Origin: Cyclobacteriaceae bacterium
GTDB lineage: Bacteria; Bacteroidota; Bacteroidia; Cytophagales; Cyclobacteriaceae
DNA length: 64,000 nt
Direction of reading: 5' to 3'
Assembly (NCBI GenBank): GCA_028284125.1
Contig: JANQSI010000022.1
Span: forward strand, 37,104-101,103
In this document: in pieces, positions 35,433-42,620 of the stretch
Layout: every line of letters begins with the position of its first letter
How positions within the stretch are numbered: position 1 is the first letter of the stretch
Position numbers and translations under genes: made by a program
Notes under the pieces: model-generated
What the model was told of the DNA's origin: nothing
Databases searched by the model: none
The model's input: the letters and a program-made list of their open reading frames with translations, nothing else

Positions 35433-37999
35433 AAAATTCTCCTCCGGAATTAGCAGACAGATTCTTGCATTGGTTTTGTCGAAAAGACCTCATTGAATTC
35501 ATTCGAGGTGATCTTCACGAGCTTTATGATCAACGCTTACTCAGCGATGGAAAATGGCGCGCCAATTTGGCGTTTTTCTGGGACGTTCTTCGCTTTTTTC
35601 GACTGTCCAATATTCGTCAACCCAAAAACTCAACAAAAAGGACAATTATGATAGGAAATTATTTAAAGGTCGGATTTCGAAGTATCAAGAAAAATTGGGC
35701 CAATTCACTGATCAATATCTCCGGATTATCGCTTTCTGTCGGTTGTGCGATCACCACATTTTTATTTGCCGATTTCTTTTTCAATCTGAACTCCATTCAT
35801 TCCAATGGGAAAAATATTTATCAAGTCGTCAGCCATATCAATGAGAACAACACCGATCAATTATATGGGCCTTCGCCCATGATTATTGGAGAAAAACTGA
35901 AAGATGATTTCCCACAACTTCAAGAATCTGCGCGGGTACAATACACTCGTGGGAATGTCAAATTTGGGAAAAATGTGTTTCGTGAATTAATCCAATTCAC
36001 AGATCCTTCATTTCTTCAAATGTTCGATTTTCCGATGACTTCAGGTGATCGCAATTCCCTTGGATCGAATTCCATCATTATAAGCTCGGATATTGCAAAG
36101 AAGTACTTTGGCGATATCGATCCAATGGGCAAGCGAATTGATATCAAGTTTGGTGGAACCATTAAATCATTTGATGTGGCTGGAGTATTTGGAGAAGTCC
36201 CCTTGAATACAAGTTTCAGACCAAGAATTCTACTCCATTTTGATCATTATTTGTCGCTCGAAGAAGCGAAAATCAATTGGATAGACGAGGCAAAAGCTAC
36301 GTTCGTTTCTCTCAGGTCCGATGCGAATAGGGAAGAACTTAATCAGCTGCTTAAAGAGTATCAAAAAACTCAAAATGAAGCAAATCCATCGAGCCCTGTG
36401 ACTGCTTTTGAGTTGATTCCATTTATGGAAATAAGTAGTATGGCTGGAATTCTGCATGATAGTATTGTTCAGGGGAATGATAAGGGAGGCACGATTTCAA
36501 TTGCCGTGACCGGTATTTTACTGATTCTTTTTGCTTGTCTTAATTACGTAAACATTGCTATTGCGTCAGCGACGACCCGTTTGAGGGAAATTGGAGTACG
36601 AAAAGTGATGGGTGGATCCAGATCAGGGATTGCACAGCAATTTTTAACAGAAAATTTCCTGACTTGCGGCATAGCCATGATCATCGGAGTTATAGCTTGT
36701 TATTATTTGCTTCTACCTGGCTTCAATAAACTAGCGCCGATTGAGATTCCTTTTTCCTTTTCCTCATTTTCCTTGGCTGTAACTTACTTCGTCGGTTTGT
36801 TTTTATTCCTTGGCTTATTATCCGGAGGATATCCAGCCTTCTATATCTCTCGGTTTCAGACACTTGATATTTTCAGAGGAGAAAAAAGCCTTGGTGGCAA
36901 AAGTTACTTCAGTAGGATTCTTTTGACTGGCCAGTTTTTTCTTGCATTCACAACCATCCTGGGATGTTTCATTTTCACGGACAATGCACAATATATCAAG
37001 CAAGTAAGTTGGGGGTATGATCCTTCTGGTATTTTATCGTTTCCATTAGAGGAAAAAGGTCAACTGGAGGCCTTAAGAAATGAAGCTGGAAAGCATCCGG
37101 GTGTAATTCAAACTTCGGTTTCGAACCACCACTTGGGTGTTAACAATAACTTGGTTCCGTTCGATTACCTCGATTATCAGTTCAAAGTACTGAACTATGA
37201 CATTGAGCCTGGTTATTTGGAAACAATGAACATGACGTTGAATGAAGGACGATTTTTTGAAGAAGATAGAGGAGATCACAATTCCATAGTCGTCAATCAA
37301 TTGTTTGTCAAAGAAATGAAATGGTCCGATCCACTAGGCCAATCGATTGTTTTCCAAGGAGAAAGGAAAACGGTAGTCGGAGTTATTAATGATGTTTACC
37401 ATGCCTTTTTTGACAGTGATATTCAACGTCCAATGGTGTTTACTTCGAATGGAACGGAACCCAATTTTCTAATCGTAAAAAGTCAAGCGAATGCGACGGT
37501 TCAGGTTAATGAATATTTGGAAGAACAATGGAAAACAATTGCACCATTTGATCCTTTCGTTTCTGTTTACCAGGAAGACCTGTTTGATCGTTCCTATGAA
37601 AATGTGGATGCCAACACCTGGTTTATGATCACACTTTCTGTGATGACGATTTTTCTTTCCTGCCTTGGGTTGTACGGATTGCTCGCCTTTACACTTCAGA
37701 ACCGAATGAAAGAGTTTAGTATTCGTAAGGTATTGGGAGCTTCTCATGTGAATATCATTAGATTGGCAAACCGAGAATTTATCTGGATACTGATTGTTGC
37801 TTTTGGGTTTGGTGCACCTCTGGCCATTTGGGTCATGGATAAGTTTGTCAAGACTTTCTTCAGCATTTCAAAGCCATTTAGCATTGCACCTGTAGCTATC
37901 GGAGTTCTCATTACATTATTCACAATTGTTGTCACCGTATATGCACAAATACGCAAAGTGACTCGTGTGAATCCCGCGGAAGTATTGAAAGGAGAATAA
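35429..37999 (+). CDS. FtsX/MacB-like permease with permease prefix domain 2 (module 3)
   Basis: 856 residues. The prefix domain at about 3-60 carries EFIRGDLHELYDQR. TM1 is at about 88-110 (ISGLSLSVGCAITTFLFADFF). A MacB-like core follows, then FtsX block one (RLREIGVRKVMGG), a second periplasmic region, and FtsX block two (RMKEFSIRKVLGAS), ending NPAEVLKGE. Its ATG overlaps the PadR stop. No ATPase is present. Module 4 begins 76 bases downstream. Confidence 0.9.
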   Translation: MKNSPPELADRFLHWFCRKDLIEFIRGDLHELYDQRLLSDGKWRANLAFFWDVLRFFRLSNIRQPKNSTKRTIMIGNYLKVGFRSIKKNWANSLINISGLSLSVGCAITTFLFADFFFNLNSIHSNGKNIYQVVSHINENNTDQLYGPSPMIIGEKLKDDFPQLQESARVQYTRGNVKFGKNVFRELIQFTDPSFLQMFDFPMTSGDRNSLGSNSIIISSDIAKKYFGDIDPMGKRIDIKFGGTIKSFDVAGVFGEVPLNTSFRPRILLHFDHYLSLEEAKINWIDEAKATFVSLRSDANREELNQLLKEYQKTQNEANPSSPVTAFELIPFMEISSMAGILHDSIVQGNDKGGTISIAVTGILLILFACLNYVNIAIASATTRLREIGVRKVMGGSRSGIAQQFLTENFLTCGIAMIIGVIACYYLLLPGFNKLAPIEIPFSFSSFSLAVTYFVGLFLFLGLLSGGYPAFYISRFQTLDIFRGEKSLGGKSYFSRILLTGQFFLAFTTILGCFIFTDNAQYIKQVSWGYDPSGILSFPLEEKGQLEALRNEAGKHPGVIQTSVSNHHLGVNNNLVPFDYLDYQFKVLNYDIEPGYLETMNMTLNEGRFFEEDRGDHNSIVVNQLFVKEMKWSDPLGQSIVFQGERKTVVGVINDVYHAFFDSDIQRPMVFTSNGTEPNFLIVKSQANATVQVNEYLEEQWKTIAPFDPFVSVYQEDLFDRSYENVDANTWFMITLSVMTIFLSCLGLYGLLAFTLQNRMKEFSIRKVLGASHVNIIRLANREFIWILIVAFGFGAPLAIWVMDKFVKTFFSISKPFSIAPVAIGVLITLFTIVVTVYAQIRKVTRVNPAEVLKGE

Positions 38000-38034
38000 A
38001 GCTGTTGTTGACTGTCGCCTTTTCATAATAGAAA

Positions 38035-38066
38035 ACCTTTCTCAAATCTATCCGTAAGACAAAGGT
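38035..38066. promoter_or_regulatory. Weak candidate PadR operator, module 4
   Basis: Inverted repeat ACCTTTCTC (38035-38043) / GACAAAGGT (38058-38066), 8 of 9 positions pairing with a 14-base spacer, ending 9 bases before the PadR ATG. A second small dyad TTTTC/GAAAA lies at 38020-38035. Weaker than the other module dyads and could be chance. Confidence 0.3.
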
Positions 38067-38075
38067 GAAACATAT

Positions 38076-38408
38076 ATGAGAGGCACATCATTAGGCGAAT
38101 TTGAGGAACTTGTACTGTTGAGCATTGCCATCAATGACGATGATGCATTTAGCTTATCCATTTTGGAAGAGCTCAGGAAGAGAACGGGTCGTAACATTCT
38201 CATTAGCTCCGTACATAAGGTATTGGTGAGACTCGAAGAGAAGGGATTTGTGACTTCATATATGGGTGATCCCGTCGCTGAGCGTGGCGGAAGAGCGAAG
38301 AAGCTTTACGAATTGACAACTTCAGGAAAGGAAGTCTTGCGTCAGACGAGAGAATTGCGAAATTCAATGTGGTCAGCGGCACCAGATCTTTTATGGGGAA
38401 AGAGTTAA
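38076..38408 (+). CDS. PadR family transcriptional regulator (module 4)
   Basis: 110 residues starting MRGTSLGEFEELVLL, with DAFSLSILEELRKRTG, recognition helix ISSVHKVLVRLEEKGFV, and wing ERGGRAKKLYELT. Closest in pattern to the module 1 and 3 regulators. Its 3' end overlaps the downstream permease by 16 bases, a longer overlap than the 1-4 bases seen elsewhere. Confidence 0.9.
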   Translation: MRGTSLGEFEELVLLSIAINDDDAFSLSILEELRKRTGRNILISSVHKVLVRLEEKGFVTSYMGDPVAERGGRAKKLYELTTSGKEVLRQTRELRNSMWSAAPDLLWGKS

Positions 38409-41023
38409 AAAAACCACCAAAATGGATGACGCGCTTGCTTCGGGTGATTTGTCATGAGAATTTGCTTGTAGCGGTTGAAGGTGATCTCTATCAGCTGTTT
38501 CAAAAGCACTTAGACACAAGAGGAAGACTTATTGCTTCTATTATTTATTTTCTTAATATCCTCCAATTTATGCAGCCTTTTTCATTTAAAAGTCCACACT
38601 ATTATCGGTCCGTTTACCAAACCTACATCAAGGTTATTCTGCGAAACATCAAGCGAAAAAAACTCATCACTGCACTGAACGTGTCCGGCATGTCGATTGC
38701 ATTTCTTATTGCGATCACAATTTTTTCCTATGTTTCCCACGAACTTTCCTATGATAGATACCATCAAAATGCGGATCGGATTTACCGACTGACTTATCGA
38801 TATCAAAACCAAAGCGGCTATGATATTCATTGGGCCAGGATGAATCAAAATTGGATCAATCAAATACCAAGCGCATTTCCTGAGGTGGAGGCTTTAGTTC
38901 GTTTTCAATCTTTTCGCCAACGAGATGTGAAGGTGGGAGAGCAAAATTTCAGAGAAACCCATGCATATGCTGTTGATAAGCAAGTCTTTGATCTATTTGA
39001 TTATACACTGGTAAATGGTAGCCTGGATGAATCACTTGACCCGTATACTGCAGTGTTAACCACAACCACCGCTAATCGATACTTTGGTGAAAAGAATCCG
39101 GTTGGAGAAACAATTTATGTTTCCAATGACGCTGGCGAGAAAGAGGCTTATATGGTGACGGCAGTAGTTGAAGATCCGCCTTCGAATTCTCACATTCCCA
39201 TTACTCTCTTGACAAGTATCAACAATGCAACGGATCGAATTGGTTGGGCGTACACCTACCTTCTTTTGAAGGAAAATGGGAACATTGATGACCTGAGCAA
39301 TAAAATGCCGGAGTTTATTTCAACAAATCAAACGCTTCAGGCAGGAGAGGAACTTACTTTCCATTTTCAGCCTCTAACTGATATCCATTTACGATCTCAT
39401 TTGAGTAGAGAATTAGTTGCCAACGGCGATATCAAGAATGTGATCATTTTCGTATCTGTTGGATTTTTTCTTTTAGTCATTGCTTCAGTCAATTTCATTA
39501 ACCTCAACACCATCCAATCCATGGATCGGATAAAAGAATTGGGATTGCGAAAATACATGGGAGCCACTAAGGGTGAATTGAAAACCTACTTTGCACTTGA
39601 AAGTCTTACGCTAAGTTTCATCAGTGCCATCGTGGCATTAATATGCTTTCTATTAGGCTTGAGTTATTTTGAGAAATTCATCGGTCAGCCGTTGGTTTTT
39701 CATTACTCTGAGTTGATTGGTTTGGTACTTCTTCTTTTGATAGCTGTTTCTCTTGTCTCAGCTGTGATCTCAAATCAGCTATTGACACGGGTCAATTTCA
39801 ACAGGTTAGCCAATTGGTTGACAGCATCCTTCGGATATAAAGATCCTAAAAAGCGGATTTTACTTGGCCTTCAGTTTTCCACGGTCCTCTTATTAATCTC
39901 TAGCATGATTGTCATGCAGCGGCAGTTCAATTTTATGTCGCAGAAGAAGCTCGGCTATAATGAAGAACAGATCCTGGTTTTGAGAAACAATGATCGGGAT
40001 GTCATGCGTAAGTATGAAACTATGAAATCTGAATTGAAAAGGATCACTGGCATCCAGGACGTTTCAGCAATCATGGAAATGCCTACTGATGCAGTCAAGG
40101 ATCAAGGTCCTGTTAGTGTGGATGGAAATCCTCAGCCAAGTATTTCTGCGGATATTCAGGTGATCGATCTTAATGCCACTGAACTATTAGAAATAGAGTT
40201 CCTGGCTGGAAACGGGTTACCTCAGTTTTTACAGGAGAAAACCGATCAGCCAGACTCCATATTGTGGCAAAAGTTCGGAACAAAAGATCGGGCATATTTG
40301 ATCAATGAGTCCGCAGCAAAAGGCCTTGGTTGGAGCCCTGATGAAGCGATTGAACATGAAATCAATTGGGCCATTGGAAATTTTGCTTTACAAAAAGGGC
40401 CTGTGGTTGGTGTGATCAAGGATTTTCATCAAGAGAGTTTTGCTGAAGAAGTCCGACCGCTTGTTTTGATTTACGAACCACTTTGGACAACTAACATTCT
40501 GGTCAAAGCACAAACCAATGATGTGTTTGAATTGCATCAAGCAATCGAAGAATATTGGAAAAAAACATTCCCCAATGAGGTGTTGGAACTTACTTATTTA
40601 GATCAGGAATTGGAACAACTTTATCTGTCAGAAAAAAAGCAATTGCAGTTGATTTCGGCATTCACTTTCACTGCTATCTTAATCGCTTTTATGGGTCTTT
40701 ATGCGATAATTGCCTATTCTATCAAGTTGAGGCTAAAAGAACTTGCCATTCGAAAAGTACTTGGTTCACATTGGTTAGATTCGGCCAAACTGTTAAGCAA
40801 GGAATATTTGATATTGGTTTTAGTATCGATGGGAGTGGTTTATCCAATAACCTTTTGGATTATGAATAACTGGCTTTCAAACTATGCCTACCATATATTT
40901 ATCAATGGAACCGCATTTCTGATAGCTGGTGCTATGTTGCTATTAATTGTTTTTTTGACACTCTTCTACCACGTGACCAAAAACGAGAACTCGAATCCTA
41001 CCTTGGTGTTGAATAGCGAATAG
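38393..41023 (+). CDS. FtsX/MacB-like permease with permease prefix domain 2 (module 4)
   Basis: 876 residues from ATG 38393 (MGKELKKPPKWM). The prefix domain has VAVEGDLYQLFQKH near residues 28-42. TM1 is at about 93-115, followed by the MacB-like core, FtsX block one (RIKELGLRKYMGA) and block two (RLKELAIRKVLGS). It is the most divergent of the five prefix-2 proteins: Tyr replaces the usual Val/Ile in block one, and the tail reads NPTLVLNSE. The GTG at 38372 is an alternative start. No ATPase is adjacent. Confidence 0.88.
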   Translation: MGKELKKPPKWMTRLLRVICHENLLVAVEGDLYQLFQKHLDTRGRLIASIIYFLNILQFMQPFSFKSPHYYRSVYQTYIKVILRNIKRKKLITALNVSGMSIAFLIAITIFSYVSHELSYDRYHQNADRIYRLTYRYQNQSGYDIHWARMNQNWINQIPSAFPEVEALVRFQSFRQRDVKVGEQNFRETHAYAVDKQVFDLFDYTLVNGSLDESLDPYTAVLTTTTANRYFGEKNPVGETIYVSNDAGEKEAYMVTAVVEDPPSNSHIPITLLTSINNATDRIGWAYTYLLLKENGNIDDLSNKMPEFISTNQTLQAGEELTFHFQPLTDIHLRSHLSRELVANGDIKNVIIFVSVGFFLLVIASVNFINLNTIQSMDRIKELGLRKYMGATKGELKTYFALESLTLSFISAIVALICFLLGLSYFEKFIGQPLVFHYSELIGLVLLLLIAVSLVSAVISNQLLTRVNFNRLANWLTASFGYKDPKKRILLGLQFSTVLLLISSMIVMQRQFNFMSQKKLGYNEEQILVLRNNDRDVMRKYETMKSELKRITGIQDVSAIMEMPTDAVKDQGPVSVDGNPQPSISADIQVIDLNATELLEIEFLAGNGLPQFLQEKTDQPDSILWQKFGTKDRAYLINESAAKGLGWSPDEAIEHEINWAIGNFALQKGPVVGVIKDFHQESFAEEVRPLVLIYEPLWTTNILVKAQTNDVFELHQAIEEYWKKTFPNEVLELTYLDQELEQLYLSEKKQLQLISAFTFTAILIAFMGLYAIIAYSIKLRLKELAIRKVLGSHWLDSAKLLSKEYLILVLVSMGVVYPITFWIMNNWLSNYAYHIFINGTAFLIAGAMLLLIVFLTLFYHVTKNENSNPTLVLNSE

Positions 41024-41030
41024 TTTCAGC

Positions 41031-42161
41031 TTACATTGCTAGCTTTTTCAGCTTTCGAATTAATGAAATCGAACGCAAATTCAGGTTTGTATTTCCGAAA
41101 TTGAAGTTTCGCATTAAGATCACACCATACTGGCTCTCTTTGTCAAATATGAAATAAGCAGTATAACCGGCAACAGATCCACCATGTCCTACGGTAGAAA
41201 TTCCATCATCTTGATACAGGGAAAATCCTAGCCCATAGGTTTGACGACCTTCAGGTGTTTGGATGGTTTGCATTTGGGTCAAATTATCTTCACTAAGTAG
41301 ATCCATGTATCCCATGTTGCACATCATGAATTTTGCCAGGTCAAGTGGAGTGGAATAAATACCGCCATTCGGCACTTTGTATCCTCGTCCGTCGTGTTCC
41401 AGAGCTGGGCGTTCGGAATTTATTTCACCGGTTGGTCCACCAGCCAGACCTTTGGATAGGTCTTTCATTCTATCATCTGGTACTACAAAGAAACTGTTGG
41501 TCATGTTGAGGGGTTCAAATATTCGCTCCTCAACCATTTCCATGAAAGGAACGTTTGCCGCTCGTGAAACGGCTAAGCCAAGAATACCAAATCCTATGTT
41601 TGAATAACTATAGCGTTCACCAAGCTCGGACTGAAATCTCGTGTTAGGAATGGACGCCAGAATCTTGTTTTCCCATTCCTCTATAGGGCCAGATGCAGCA
41701 TTTTCCATATCAGGTTCTCGGACCAAACCCGATGTGTGACTGGCCAGTTGCTGAAAAGTGATTTTCCTTGAATCTGAGTAACCATCCAGATTTCGTATTT
41801 CCGGGAAATAGTTTTCTACCGGATCATCCAATTGAATGATTCCGTCTTGTACTGCCTGCATCATCAGAAAAGCAGTAAAAGATTTTGAGATGGAACCGGT
41901 TCGGTAAATGGTAGGAGTATCTGCCGAAACATTGCTGTCGATACTCGCTGGCCCTACTGCATTTGCTCCCAGAATTTTATCTCCTTTTATTACTGCGTAC
42001 GAAATACTTCCACCTATATCGTCATCATCAATGTCTTTTTTGAGTTGATTTTCAAACTCGGTAATAAGAGATGGAACATCATTACGGTTGGATTCTTGTG
42101 TTGATGAGACATCACAGCTCACCAAAGCAATCAAGAGAAGGGCAGCTATCGTATTTTTCAT
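41031..42161 (-). CDS. Serine hydrolase, class C beta-lactamase family, lipoprotein
   Basis: 376 residues. Lipoprotein signal ending LVSC (Cys16). The beta-lactamase/DD-peptidase motifs are present: Ser90-x-x-Lys93 (SISK), Tyr186-Ser-Asn188, and His326-Gly-Gly in VGHGGSVAG. Family members include esterases, D-aminopeptidases and penicillin-binding proteins, and most Bacteroidota copies are not resistance enzymes. It lies convergent to the module 4 permease, 7 bases apart, and divergent from PadR module 5. Confidence 0.9.
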   Translation of the reverse strand: MKNTIAALLLIALVSCDVSSTQESNRNDVPSLITEFENQLKKDIDDDDIGGSISYAVIKGDKILGANAVGPASIDSNVSADTPTIYRTGSISKSFTAFLMMQAVQDGIIQLDDPVENYFPEIRNLDGYSDSRKITFQQLASHTSGLVREPDMENAASGPIEEWENKILASIPNTRFQSELGERYSYSNIGFGILGLAVSRAANVPFMEMVEERIFEPLNMTNSFFVVPDDRMKDLSKGLAGGPTGEINSERPALEHDGRGYKVPNGGIYSTPLDLAKFMMCNMGYMDLLSEDNLTQMQTIQTPEGRQTYGLGFSLYQDDGISTVGHGGSVAGYTAYFIFDKESQYGVILMRNFNFGNTNLNLRSISLIRKLKKLAM

Positions 42162-42238
42162 GGTTAGGTTAATTGATCATTTTAAACTGGTACTAACTAT
42201 TAAAGATATTGAAAACTAGCTCAGGGTAAAACCTTTTA

Positions 42239-42270
42239 TATACCTAGACGTTTTAGGTATAAATACCTAA
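42239..42270. promoter_or_regulatory. Candidate PadR operator, module 5 (three overlapping half-sites)
   Basis: Two overlapping inverted repeats. The first is TATACCTA / TAGGTATA (42239-42261; 8-base arms, 7-base spacer). The second is TTAGGTAT / ATACCTAA (42253-42270; 8-base arms, 2-base centre). The middle half-site is shared. It ends 11 bases before the PadR ATG at 42282, so a dimer, or two dimers, would cover the start region. Confidence 0.65.
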
Positions 42271-42281
42271 TAGTTTTATGT

Positions 42282-42620
42282 ATGTCTAAAAAAGATTTAG
42301 TAGGCGCTTCAACCATTCCCATCGTCCTATCAATCCTTCTTGAACGAGAACATTATGGATACGAGCTTATTCGAAAAGTTCATGAGATTTCCAATGGTAA
42401 TCTCGAATGGTCAGAGGCCATGCTGTACCCCGTACTTCATCGCCTGCAAAAAGATGGCTACTTAAGTTCGAGATGGATTGTGCTAGAAAATGGGAGAAGA
42501 CGAAAGTACTATGGAATAACTGATCTCGGGAGGACTTTACTGAATGAGAAGAAAGAAGATTGGACATCAATGGTGACGCTATTTATCAATCTCTGGAATT
42601 TAAAAATCGAACCACAATGA
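42282..42620 (+). CDS. PadR family transcriptional regulator (module 5)
   Basis: 112 residues of the classical PadR type: IPIVLSILLEREHYGYELIRKVHEIS, recognition helix WSEAMLYPVLHRLQKDGYL, and wing ENGRRRKYYGITDLG. It differs from the module 1-4 regulators, which carry the LGEFEELVLL opening, and its partner permease has a different prefix. The TGA overlaps the permease ATG. Confidence 0.92.
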   Translation: MSKKDLVGASTIPIVLSILLEREHYGYELIRKVHEISNGNLEWSEAMLYPVLHRLQKDGYLSSRWIVLENGRRRKYYGITDLGRTLLNEKKEDWTSMVTLFINLWNLKIEPQ

